A stretch of 26,408 bases of DNA from Clostridium sp. AF27-2AA (GTDB taxonomy: Bacteria > Bacillota > Clostridia > Lachnospirales > Lachnospiraceae), in contig NZ_QUFI01000037.1 of assembly GCF_003478505.1 (NCBI RefSeq), positions 271 through 26,678 of the forward strand, given 5' to 3'. The translations under genes and the position numbers were made by a program. Below, one piece after another: positions 16,726-24,141 of this stretch (positions are counted from its first letter, which is position 1; each line of letters begins with the position of its first letter). The notes under the pieces were generated by a model. That model saw nothing but the letters and a program-made list of their open reading frames with translations, had not been told where the DNA came from and searched no databases.

Positions 16726-17873
16726 AGCTTCGTTGATTGTTGCGTTGGCAACCCCACCGCAATGGTAGTGCCCTTCTCCGAACTTTTCTCTACCCAAACG
16801 GAGCCGCCGTGGAGGTCGGCGATCTCCCATACCAGCGAGAGCCCCAGTCCTGCGCCACCGTATTCCCGGCTGCGAGACTTGTCCACCCGGAAGAAGGGCT
16901 GGAAGATACTGCGCTGATACACCTCCGGGATGCCGCAGCCGGTGTCGGAGACGCGGAGCAGGAGCTTTTCCAGCTCCTGAGTTACAGAAACCTGCACCGA
17001 GCCGCCCGGCCGGTTGTACTTGACAGCATTCTCCGTCAGATTGAAGATCAGCCGGTAGATCAGTGCATCGCTGCCAGTCATAATTCCGTCACCCTCCGCC
17101 TCCAGCGTAATGCCGTTTTTCTCCGCCAGCGGGGCGAGGTCCGTGAAGATCTCCTCGATCATGGGGGCGAGCTGGATTTGCTCGTTCCGCGCCACCTGCC
17201 GCAGATTGCTCATTTCCAGCAGCGTTCTGGTCATTTGGGTCAGCCGCTCCGTCTGCTCCCGCTGAAGGGTAAGAAACTCCACCGTCTCTGGCCGCACATC
17301 GGGATGCTCCGCGGAAAACAGCTCCAGCTGCGCCTGCATCAGCGCCAGCGGCGTGCGCAGCTCGTGGGCAGCGTTGCCGGTGAACTGCCGTTGGGCGGCA
17401 AAAGCGTTGTTCAGCCGCTCCAGCATCTGGTTGAACGAGCGGCTCAGCTGCCGGAACTCCGAAATAGCGTCCTCATCGATCCTCATATCGGCAAGATTGT
17501 TCAGCTGCACCTGCTCCACCTGCGAGGTAAAGCTGCGCAGGGGCTTGAGAGCGCGTCCGCTGACGAAATAGGCGAGGATGCCGCTGAGTAGCGTTACCGC
17601 CGTCGTGATGTACCAGTTGGTGGTGCGGAAGCGCCCCTGCACCCCATCGACGACGATGATCAACTCCTCGTTGGGCGCTATGAGCTGCGGGTCAAAGCTC
17701 ACCGCTCCGCCATCATTCAGGATCACCGTGCCGCCGCCTTGTAAACTGTCCGCAATGGTGTCCATATAGTACACACCGGAGGAGCACAGCAGCAAATTCA
17801 TGGCCACGCAGGTGATGCCGATGAGCAGAGCGGACATCAGCGTGATGCGCCACTGCAGGGAAAACCGCTTCAT
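16722..17873 (-). CDS. EnvZ/PhoR-type sensor histidine kinase
   Basis: A 383-residue classical membrane kinase, GC-rich and unlike the hybrid kinases of the window. It has a helix (about 10-31), a short extracellular region of about 55 residues, a second helix (about 87-106), HAMP (about 107-158), HisKA with AAHELRTP (His170), and HATPase_c with NAVKYN, DTGCGIP and GAGLGLSLV. It should phosphorylate the response regulator encoded just upstream. The two genes overlap by ATGA (17870-17873), so they are translationally coupled. The small extracellular loop suggests sensing at or in the membrane, for example of envelope stress; this is inference. The pair is divergent from the methionine-sulfoxide repair operon, which makes that operon the obvious target. 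Confidence 0.93.
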   Translation of the reverse strand: MKRFSLQWRITLMSALLIGITCVAMNLLLCSSGVYYMDTIADSLQGGGTVILNDGGAVSFDPQLIAPNEELIIVVDGVQGRFRTTNWYITTAVTLLSGILAYFVSGRALKPLRSFTSQVEQVQLNNLADMRIDEDAISEFRQLSRSFNQMLERLNNAFAAQRQFTGNAAHELRTPLALMQAQLELFSAEHPDVRPETVEFLTLQREQTERLTQMTRTLLEMSNLRQVARNEQIQLAPMIEEIFTDLAPLAEKNGITLEAEGDGIMTGSDALIYRLIFNLTENAVKYNRPGGSVQVSVTQELEKLLLRVSDTGCGIPEVYQRSIFQPFFRVDKSRSREYGGAGLGLSLVWEIADLHGGSVWVEKSSEKGTTIAVGLPTQQSTKL

Positions 17874-18547
17874 TCCTCCTCGCCTCCCATCAGATAACCC
17901 TCGCCGATGCGGTTGCGGATGGGGTCATAGCCCAGCACGGCGCGGAGCTTTTTGCGCAGGGCGGAGATGTGGACGCGAATGGAATTGCTGAAGCTGTCCA
18001 CGCTATTGTCCCAAACGTGATCCATCAGCTCCTCCTGACTTACTGGCCTTCCTTGATGCACCATCAGGTATTCCAGGATTCCCGTTTCCTTCCGAGTGAG
18101 CGTCAGTGTCTGCCCGTTGACGGTGGCGATACGAGAGCGGCTGTCAAAGGTCAGGCCTCCGCAGCTTAGCAGCACATCCTGCTGGGTGAACTGCCGCAAC
18201 GTCAGGCTGCGGATGCGGGCCTCCAGCTCCGCCAAGTGGAAGGGCTTCGTCAGATAGTCGTTCGCACCGGCATCCAGCCCTTGCACCTTGTCCTCCACTT
18301 CGCTGCGGGCGGAGAGGATCAGCACCCGCGTCTCCCGGTCGGTCTGCCGCAGGGTGCGCAGCACCGTCATGCCGTCCTTTTTCGGCAGATTCAGATCAAG
18401 AAGCACCAGATCGTATCGTTCCACGCCCAGAAGCGCCAGCGCCTTTTCGCCGTCATAGCAGTAGTCCACGCTGTAGGCCAGCCGCCGCAGGCTGCGAACG
18501 ATGGTCTCGCACAGGGCGCGTTCATCTTCAATTACTAAAAGGTGCAT
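17870..18547 (-). CDS. OmpR/PhoB-family response regulator
   Basis: A 225-residue two-domain regulator. The receiver has acidic ED (7-8), phospho-acceptor Asp51 (LLDLNLPKKDG) and the LTKPF lysine. The winged-helix DNA-binding domain (about 130-222) includes LTRKETGILEYLM and the VDSFSNSIRVHISALRKKL recognition region. A GGAGG site stands before the ATG at 18547. The partner kinase follows with a 4-base overlap. The 147-base gap to the divergent CXXC-peptide gene holds promoters in both directions and a palindrome that may be its binding site. This is a confident family call; the regulon is inferred from position. Confidence 0.94.
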   Translation of the reverse strand: MHLLVIEDERALCETIVRSLRRLAYSVDYCYDGEKALALLGVERYDLVLLDLNLPKKDGMTVLRTLRQTDRETRVLILSARSEVEDKVQGLDAGANDYLTKPFHLAELEARIRSLTLRQFTQQDVLLSCGGLTFDSRSRIATVNGQTLTLTRKETGILEYLMVHQGRPVSQEELMDHVWDNSVDSFSNSIRVHISALRKKLRAVLGYDPIRNRIGEGYLMGGEEE

Positions 18548-18587
18548 GAGAGCCCTCCTTTTTATTTCTTCGTTTTTGTGTTTCTTT

Positions 18588-18635
18588 CATTATAGCAAAA
18601 AAAGATAAGGTTTGCGTTAAGTTTTCGTTCTTAAC
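18588..18635. promoter_or_regulatory. divergent control region: minus-strand -10 and candidate response-regulator site
   Basis: A perfect TATAAT on the minus strand (around 18588-18594) serves the two-component genes. Upstream of it lies an inverted repeat GTTAAG-N8-CTTAAC (18616-18635), followed by another TTTAAC. The plus-strand operon has a TATGAT at about 18659-18664 with no good -35, as expected for an activated promoter. The palindrome is therefore a reasonable site for the neighbouring OmpR-type regulator, but that is inference. Confidence 0.45.
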
Positions 18636-18694
18636 AGAGACTTTAACTCTCCCGCGCTATGATGGGGGCAGAAAATCGGAAAGGGTGATGAAAA

Positions 18695-18841
18695 ATGAGC
18701 TATGGGAAAAAGGCCACGGCGCAGATCGTGCTGCTAATGGCCGGAGCTGCCATGCTGTGCTTTGGTATCTGGCGTGGCGAGGCGGCGACAGTGCTGAGCA
18801 AAGCAATCAAATTATGTCTGGAGTGTGTGGGCATTGGGTAA
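18695..18841 (+). CDS. 48-residue membrane peptide with C-terminal CXXC (CD1871A-type)
   Basis: Start ATG 18695 with AAAGGGTG about 9 bases upstream; stop TAA 18839-18841. The peptide has a basic N-terminus, one membrane helix (about 10-26), then WRGEAATVLSKAIKLCLECVGIG. The ending ICLEC-GIG-type motif is that of the CD1871A family of CXXC-motif proteins found in clostridia. The redox CXXC (Cys41 and Cys44) lies next to the membrane and could shuttle electrons or disulfides to the lipoproteins encoded downstream. Its stop overlaps the GTG start of the polyferredoxin gene by 17 bases, so the two are probably made together. It is first in a four-gene operon. Family membership is from memory of the motif; the redox role is inferred. 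Confidence 0.8.
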   Translation: MSYGKKATAQIVLLMAGAAMLCFGIWRGEAATVLSKAIKLCLECVGIG

Positions 18842-19742
18842 AAAGTTTTCAGGCGTTTCACAGACTATGTCCCGCTTCCGGGGCTGGATTCAGGCGGGGG
18901 CGACGCTACTGACCAACCTGCATCTGCCGAACTTTCTCAAGGGCGGACTGTATCAGGGGACGGGGAAAACCGTCTGCGTGCCGGGGCTGAACTGCTACTC
19001 CTGTCCGGCGGCGTCTGGGGCCTGCCCCATCGGGGCGTTTCAGGCGGTGGTGGGGTCTTCCAAGTTCAGCTTCTCCTACTATATCACAGGCTTCCTCATT
19101 CTGCTGAGCATGCTGCTAGGGCGCTTTATCTGCGGCTTTCTATGCCCCTTCGGCTGGTTTCAGGAGCTGCTGTATAAAATCCCCACTAAGAAGCTTTCCA
19201 CAAAGAGGCTGAAGCCGCTGACATACCTGAAATACGCTGTCCTGCTAGTGATGGTTTTCCTGCTACCGGCGTTCCTTGTAAACGATGTTGGCATGGGAGA
19301 CCCGTTCTTCTGCAAATACCTCTGCCCCCAAGGCGTGCTGGAGGGAGCCATCCCGCTGTCCCTTGCCAATTCCGGCATCCGGACGGCGCTGGGCAAGCTG
19401 TTTATATGGAAATTCAGCATCCTGCTATCGGTGATTGCGCTGAGCGCACTGTTCTACCGACCGTTCTGCAAGTGGCTCTGCCCGCTTGGCGCGTTCTACG
19501 CGCTGTTCAACCGGGTGTCCCTCTTCCAGATGAAGGTGGATAAAAGTAAGTGCGTCTCCTGCAGAAAATGCGCCAGAGCCTGCAAGATGGATGTGGATGT
19601 GACGAAAACGCCCAACCATACCGAGTGCATTCGCTGCGGAATGTGCATCCGCGCCTGTCCGACGAAAGCCGTGTGCTTCCGCTACGGCTTCGGCAACGGG
19701 AAAGAAACAACAAAGAAAACAACGATGGAGGAATCAAAATGA
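18825..19742 (+). CDS. NapH/CcoG-like membrane polyferredoxin (4Fe-4S binding protein)
   Basis: A 305-residue integral membrane iron-sulfur protein. The N-terminal part carries CVPGLNCYSCP and later ACP. Membrane helices (about 84-100, 135-152, 196-212) alternate with paired cysteines in CGFLCPFGWFQE, CKYLCPQG and CKWLCPLGAF. The C-terminal part has two classic 4Fe-4S clusters: Cys243, 246, 249, 253 and Cys268, 271, 274, 278 (CIRCGMCIRACP). Such proteins pass electrons from cytoplasmic donors across or into the membrane. The start is probably GTG 18825, overlapping the previous gene, because the N-terminal segment continues sensibly from there. The stop overlaps the lipoprotein ATG (ATGA, 19739-19742). 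In this setting it is a candidate electron source for the thioredoxin-like and MsrAB lipoproteins. Confidence 0.9.
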   Translation: MWALGKKFSGVSQTMSRFRGWIQAGATLLTNLHLPNFLKGGLYQGTGKTVCVPGLNCYSCPAASGACPIGAFQAVVGSSKFSFSYYITGFLILLSMLLGRFICGFLCPFGWFQELLYKIPTKKLSTKRLKPLTYLKYAVLLVMVFLLPAFLVNDVGMGDPFFCKYLCPQGVLEGAIPLSLANSGIRTALGKLFIWKFSILLSVIALSALFYRPFCKWLCPLGAFYALFNRVSLFQMKVDKSKCVSCRKCARACKMDVDVTKTPNHTECIRCGMCIRACPTKAVCFRYGFGNGKETTKKTTMEESK

Positions 19743-20698
19743 ACAGGAAGAGAATTTTTGCACTGGCTTTTGCCGTGCTGATGGTGCTGGCCTTGGCGGC
19801 CTGCGGCACGAAGAACAATGACAAGATGGGCGACATGAGCGGCAACGGCTCCGCCATGACTGGCGAGCCGAAAAACGCCGAGGAGGCGCTCGCCCTGCAC
19901 AAGGAGCTGCTAGAGCAGGAGAACGCGATCCTGTCGGAAAATACCGAGCTGTGGGAAAATGTCTTTATGGAGGCTGAGAAGGGCATGGCCATGATCGAGG
20001 ACGGGAAAAACTACGGAGACTTCCTGCTGGATACCGTCGAGGCCGCTAAAGAGCAGTTCACCAACAAGGAGTATGAGTGGCTGAAGGAGTCAGCCACGGA
20101 GATCAGCAATATTGAAAACAGGCTGACCGAGTTGGAAGAGAAGTATCCCGAGCTCATGCAGAAATCCATGGACGGCGATATGAGCATGCCCGCGGGCAGC
20201 GACACGAACAACCCTCCCGACGACGGCAGTATGCAGAAGTTCCCCGCCTTTGAAGGGAAAGATCTGGACGGCAACACGGTGAAGAGCAACGAGCTGTTCT
20301 CCACCAACGCCGTCACCGTGGTGAATTTCTGGTTCACCACCTGCAATCCCTGCGTAGGCGAGCTTTCCGAGCTGGATGCACTGAACAAGGAACTGGCGGA
20401 GAAGGGCGGCTCCCTCATCGGCGTCAACACCTTCACGCTGGACGGCGACGAAACAGCAATTTCCGAGGCGAAGGATGTGCTTGCCAAGAAGGGCGCCACC
20501 TATCAGAATGTGTATTTTGACTCCGACAGTGAGGCGGGAAAGTTTGCCACCAGCATCTTTGCCTATCCCACCACCTATGTGGTCGATCGCAGCGGCAATA
20601 TCGTGGGTGAACCCATCGTAGGCGCCATCACGGAAAAGAAGCAGGCGGAGACGCTGCAAAAACTCATCGACCAGGCTCTTGCCGCCGATATGGGCTGA
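19739..20698 (+). CDS. TlpA/ResA-like thioredoxin-fold lipoprotein
   Basis: A 319-residue secreted redox lipoprotein. A signal peptide ends in LAAC (Cys22 lipidated), followed by a methionine- and glycine-rich stretch (KMGDMSGNGSAM), a helical region (about 45-145), a second methionine-rich linker (SMDGDMSMPAG), and a TlpA/AhpC-type thioredoxin domain (about 168-315) with the redox motif WFTTCNPC (Cys202 and Cys205) and the cis-proline segment AYPTTYVVD. The probable job is reducing the MsrAB lipoprotein encoded next, using electrons from the membrane partners. The start has GGAGG 8 bases upstream. The N-terminal helical module is not part of ordinary TlpA proteins and is unidentified. The methionines could be sacrificial or sensor residues; that is speculation. 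Confidence 0.92.
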   Translation: MNRKRIFALAFAVLMVLALAACGTKNNDKMGDMSGNGSAMTGEPKNAEEALALHKELLEQENAILSENTELWENVFMEAEKGMAMIEDGKNYGDFLLDTVEAAKEQFTNKEYEWLKESATEISNIENRLTELEEKYPELMQKSMDGDMSMPAGSDTNNPPDDGSMQKFPAFEGKDLDGNTVKSNELFSTNAVTVVNFWFTTCNPCVGELSELDALNKELAEKGGSLIGVNTFTLDGDETAISEAKDVLAKKGATYQNVYFDSDSEAGKFATSIFAYPTTYVVDRSGNIVGEPIVGAITEKKQAETLQKLIDQALAADMG

Positions 20699-20734
20699 CA
20701 AACGAATTTATCTTCTCAGAAAGGAGGATACACC

Positions 20735-21847
20735 ATGTATCGGAGAGTATTGCCGCTTCTGCTCACCGCGGTACTGCTGCTGAGCGGCTGCGCCGCCGGG
20801 CAGAAAAATATGCCGCAGAAAGCGGATGAGAAGGAAATGACCGGACAGCCCTCTGATATGTCCGGTGAAGGAAGCATGTATATGGATACCACGGAAAATG
20901 TCATATATCTGGCGGGCGGCTGCTTCTGGGGCATGGAACAGCTGATGCAGTCCATCCCCGGCGTCATCGATGCCGAGAGCGGCTATGCCAACGGCACCTG
21001 CGAGGCGGACGCCGATTACAAGACCGTCTGCAAAGGGAACACCGGCTTCCGGGAGACCGTGCGGGTGGAGTATGACCCCGAGCAGGTGAGTCTCGACGCC
21101 CTGCTACTGGCCTACTTCTATGTGATCGACCCCACGGTGGAGAACCGGCAGGGCAACGACCGGGGCAGCCAGTATCAGACCGGTGTCTATTACACCAACG
21201 GAAGCGCGAAGGAAACGGTGGAGCGCATCGCGGAGATCGAGCGGGGACGCAGTGAAAAGTTCTTCGTGGAGATTGGCCCACTCAAGAACTACTACCCCGC
21301 CGAGGAGTACCACCAGAACTACCTCGAAAAGAACCCGAACGGCTACTGCCACATCCCGCGCGCGGAGATGGAGCTGTTTTCCCGGCTGCGCATCGATCCG
21401 GGCGACTATCAGAAGCCCGCGGCGGAATCCATCCGGGACAAGCTGACGGCGGAGCAATACCGTGTTACACAGGAGAGCGGCACGGAGCGCGCTTTCACAG
21501 GCGAGTTCTGGGATAAGTTTGAAAAGGGCATCTATGTGGATGTCGTCACAGGCGAGCCGCTCTTTTCCTCCACGGATAAGTACGAGAGCGGCTGCGGCTG
21601 GCCGGCTTTCACAAAGCCCATTGAAGAGCCTGCCGTGGTGGAACTGGAGGACCTGAGCCACGGCATGCGCCGCATAGAGGTCAGAAGCCGTGCCGGAGAT
21701 TCTCACCTTGGTCATGTGTTCACCTGCGATCCGGAGTCCCCCAATGGCGTGCGCTACTGCATCAACAGTGCAGCCCTGCGCTTTGTTCCTTACGCAAAGA
21801 TGAAAGCAGAGGGTTACGGATATCTTCTGTATCTGTTCGAGGAATGA
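20735..21847 (+). CDS. msrAB: fused peptide-methionine sulfoxide reductase MsrA-MsrB, lipoprotein form
   Basis: A 370-residue bifunctional enzyme that reduces both S- and R-methionine sulfoxide in proteins. The signal peptide ends LLSGC (Cys19), so it is anchored outside the membrane. The MsrA domain (about 55-210) has catalytic Cys63 in GGCFWG and the [11 protein letters not shown] region. The MsrB domain (about 235-365) has SGCGWPAF (Cys287, possible resolving Cys) and catalytic Cys342 in [11 protein letters not shown]. The paired zinc cysteines of many MsrB proteins are missing ([12 protein letters not shown]), as in the PilB-type form. A perfect AAAGGAGG lies before the ATG, 36 bases after the thioredoxin lipoprotein gene. 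The domain calls are firm; the extracytoplasmic repair chain with its neighbours is inference. Confidence 0.95.
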   Translation: MYRRVLPLLLTAVLLLSGCAAGQKNMPQKADEKEMTGQPSDMSGEGSMYMDTTENVIYLAGGCFWGMEQLMQSIPGVIDAESGYANGTCEADADYKTVCKGNTGFRETVRVEYDPEQVSLDALLLAYFYVIDPTVENRQGNDRGSQYQTGVYYTNGSAKETVERIAEIERGRSEKFFVEIGPLKNYYPAEEYHQNYLEKNPNGYCHIPRAEMELFSRLRIDPGDYQKPAAESIRDKLTAEQYRVTQESGTERAFTGEFWDKFEKGIYVDVVTGEPLFSSTDKYESGCGWPAFTKPIEEPAVVELEDLSHGMRRIEVRSRAGDSHLGHVFTCDPESPNGVRYCINSAALRFVPYAKMKAEGYGYLLYLFEE

Positions 21848-21878
21848 TCAAGTTGTTGCGAACGGTTAGTATGTATAA

Positions 21879-22007
21879 AATAGCTGGCTACAAAACGGCT
21901 ACAAAATTCGTAAGAAACCTATGTACAGCCCGAAATACGTGGATTATTTGGACAAAATGCGTATCGAGAGTACATTTTATAACCCTAAATCAAAGCCAAA
22001 GACTTGA
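21879..22007 (+). pseudogene. unidentified C-terminal coding scrap
   Basis: After a stop at 21876-21878, a plus-strand frame encodes NSWLQNGYKIRKKPMYSPKY and DKMRIESTFYNPKSKPKT, ending at TGA 22005-22007. The basic, aromatic-rich sequence looks like the end of a real protein, but no start or ribosome site is present. The AT-richer composition differs from msrAB, so it marks the right edge of the GC-rich block. I do not recognise the family. From here to 22093 there is only a perfect GCGCCGC/GCGGCGC hairpin (22076-22095) at the junction with the IS66 remnant. Confidence 0.35.
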
Positions 22008-22093
22008 AGTATAGATAAAAAAAATTTAGAACCACTCATACTGTGGTCAAAAGACCTTCCGGCTGAGTGTTACAAGCGCCGCAAATAAGCGGC

Positions 22094-22755
22094 GCATCCA
22101 AAGAGCCTGCTCCACGCAAGCCCGGTCTCATCGTCTCTCGCTGCAGCTATCATGAATGGAAAGTATGTAAACGCGGTTCCACTTTACCGTCTGGAACAGA
22201 AGTTCATCCGGAAAGCCAGAAATAGTCCGCTTCGTTCCTGATCATAAAGCAGATCCAGGCAATCTACCGGGAGGAAGGAAAACTCAAAGAACTTTCATCA
22301 AAAGAAAGGCTTGTTCAGCGTCAGGTGGTTGTAAAACCACTGGTAGATGCTTTGTTGTGTACCTGAAACAACACGAAAGTGAAGTCGGTACGGAAAAACT
22401 GAGGGAAGCTTTCACTTATGCATTGCATCAGGAAAAATACCTCTGGGTTTTTCTGACCGACGAGGATGTTCCGATGGACAACAATGCATCAGAGCGTGCG
22501 ATCCGCGGATTCTGTGTCGGCATGAAAAACTGGCAGATGATCGATACCATCAATGGTGCACAATCATCCGCTATCATTTACAGCATTGCAGAAACAGCAA
22601 AAGCGAACAATTTAAAGCCACATGAGTACTTTGAATATCTTCTGACAGAGATTCCGAAACACATGGGTGACACAGACCGATCCTTTTTAGATAATCAGGT
22701 CCCATGGTCAGAAATGCTGCCAGAGAGTATTCGAAAACCAAAGAAGATCAATTAA
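22094..22755 (+). pseudogene. IS66 transposase (tnpC) fragment
   Basis: Decayed copy of the transposase encoded at 24142-25776. It begins inside the protein at KSLLHASPVSSSLAAAIMNG, continues to LEQKFIR near 22210, then jumps over about 143 codons (a deletion that removes the first two catalytic aspartates) to a segment matching the region just before IIKQIQAIYREEGK. Near 22353 one T is missing relative to the intact copy (TTGTTGTG for TTGTTTGTG), shifting frame. The C-terminal part is open from a GTG at 22357 to TAA 22753-22755 and keeps the catalytic Glu in DNNASERAIRGF. It cannot encode an active transposase. Confidence 0.88.
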
Positions 22756-22810
22756 GCCAAGCCGCAAATGTGGCTTTTGACTGGTTCAGTACTTGCTATG
22801 GAGCGTTTAC
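22094..22810 (+). mobile_element. IS66-family remnant (left copy, 3' part only)
   Basis: Homology to the right-hand IS66 copy begins at GCATCC (22094) and runs to the terminal inverted repeat, whose outer end is GCGTTTAC at 22803-22810 (GTAAACGC when read inward). The left end, tnpA, tnpB and the first half of tnpC are missing. The terminal region shares CATAGCAAGTAC and a short palindromic AAGCC-type segment with the other copy. The two copies are in opposite orientation with their right ends facing each other. Confidence 0.85.
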
Positions 22811-22898
22811 GTTTCAAAAATCTCTCGGAGTCTTACTTGCTTAATTTATGGCTGTGTTATAAACTGACTTTCGTTATATTATCACACAATAACATAGT

Positions 22899-22925
22899 AA
22901 AAACCCTGTTAGTTTTCCAACAGAG
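22899..22925 (-). terminator. terminator of the GGDEF gene (copy 2)
   Basis: Minus-strand CTCTGTTGG pairs with CTAACAGGG (9 bp with wobbles) over an AAAA loop, then TTTTT follows. It stands 16 bases after the GGDEF stop codon. The rest of 22811-22940 shows no gene. Confidence 0.75.
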
Positions 22926-22940
22926 CCCTATCGATTATAT

Positions 22941-24020
22941 TTAAGAAGATTCTCTACTCTGAGCTGAGCGCAAATTATATTTCTTACATAACTGTTTATT
23001 CTTATACATATAAGCATCTGCATCATCCAATAACATCTGCATTGTACACGCCATATCATCAGAGGATAATGCCCATCCGCATGCATAGTCGATTGGTAAT
23101 TGATTTTCACAACTATTTAATCTCTCTTTTTCTCTGTACAATGATTTTAATATCTCCTTAATTTTTGCCTCACTCGTATGATAAATAACTGCTATAAACT
23201 CATCTCCGCCATATCTTCCAACAAAATCCTTTTCTGGAATAACACTGCGCAAAAGCTTTGCGAAATTCAATATCAACTGATCTCCTGCGGAATGTCCCAT
23301 TGTATCATTTACAGTTTTTAGATTATTTAAATCAAACATTATGCATGCTGTAGAATCTGTAATTACATCTTTTTTATTAAGTAGCTCATTACAGGCATTT
23401 TTATTTGGCAGTCCAGTATAGGCATCTATGAATGCTTTTTGTTCCAGCAGTCTGTTTTGCATTGCCATATGCATTGCCTTTAGAGTCTGCATAATAACCA
23501 ATATCACCAAACTCAACATATCAAGTGCCGACAAAAGCTCTATGGTACGAATCTTTACAGCGATTTTTTCTGAATAACTTTCTGCTGCAGAGACAGTTTT
23601 ATCTGCCATCGTAAAATATATTTCACTCATATTAACAATGTCTGTATTTTCGTATCCCTTGTTTCTTACTGCTTCAATTTCTGTTTTCAATTTATCCCAG
23701 TAATCACTCTGGATTTGCAATTTTTTCTGATACTCTTCGTCATTGAGTTTTACCAGATCATAATGTCCATCCTGATATCTCAATCCAAGAAGAATATCAT
23801 CCAAATATTTAATTAATTCGTCATTTTGGTTTCCTGTAATTTCTAATTTTATTTCGCGCTGTGTAGCTCCACGTACCAGACCGGCATAATTTATTACGCG
23901 TGCTGTTCCCTGCAGCCTACTAATCTGAATCATCATAAAAATAATAAGAACTACCAATATCAATATAAGGAAACTCTGTATAATACCTATTATATTTTTA
24001 CTTTTCTTGTTTGTCTGCAT
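22941..24020 (-). CDS. membrane-bound diguanylate cyclase (GGDEF), copy 2, intact
   Basis: A 359-residue protein expected to make cyclic di-GMP from two GTP. It has a membrane helix (about 10-32), an extracellular helical region (about 33-158) with a NarX/PilJ-like start (RVINYAGLVRGATQREIKLE), a second helix (about 160-180), a linker and a GGDEF domain with DAYTGLPNKNA, the FDLNNLKTVNDTMGH metal/substrate motif, and active-site GGDEF at 271-275. The usual inhibitory I-site RxxD five residues before GGDEF reads PEKD (262-265), so product inhibition there is unlikely. The start at 24020 has only a weak GGGAT site. It lies between two IS66 ends, and homology to the broken copy in the kinase island stops exactly at the IS66 terminus at 24087. 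The last residues (NLRSAQSRESS) differ from copy 1. Confidence 0.92.
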   Translation of the reverse strand: MQTNKKSKNIIGIIQSFLILILVVLIIFMMIQISRLQGTARVINYAGLVRGATQREIKLEITGNQNDELIKYLDDILLGLRYQDGHYDLVKLNDEEYQKKLQIQSDYWDKLKTEIEAVRNKGYENTDIVNMSEIYFTMADKTVSAAESYSEKIAVKIRTIELLSALDMLSLVILVIMQTLKAMHMAMQNRLLEQKAFIDAYTGLPNKNACNELLNKKDVITDSTACIMFDLNNLKTVNDTMGHSAGDQLILNFAKLLRSVIPEKDFVGRYGGDEFIAVIYHTSEAKIKEILKSLYREKERLNSCENQLPIDYACGWALSSDDMACTMQMLLDDADAYMYKNKQLCKKYNLRSAQSRESS

Positions 24021-24141
24021 TTTACGATTTATCCCGAACCTTAAATAATATTCATTTCAATAACTATGCTATTCATCTACTTTCTCGTAAACGCATCATA
24101 GCAAGTACCTTGCCAACCAAAAGCCGCTTTCGCGGCTTCGC

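Noticed and set aside
15973..16830. Long minus-strand frame of 285 codons across the relaxase fragment.
   Set aside because: High GC gives long open antisense frames; the plus strand has recognisable relaxase motifs and the composition of this frame is Arg/Cys/Leu-rich and unlike any domain.
16737..17591. Plus-strand frame of 284 codons opposite the EnvZ-type kinase.
   Set aside because: It is a shadow of a firmly identified kinase gene, rich in His, Arg and Leu, with no start signal.
18685..18912. 75-codon plus-strand frame starting at an ATG near 18685.
   Set aside because: The overlapping 48-residue CXXC peptide frame has a membrane helix and a family motif; this one lacks any recognisable feature.
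22811..24086. Complete composite IS66 transposon carrying the GGDEF gene.
   Set aside because: The left IS66 copy lacks its outer end and much of its transposase, so no complete composite element is present now.
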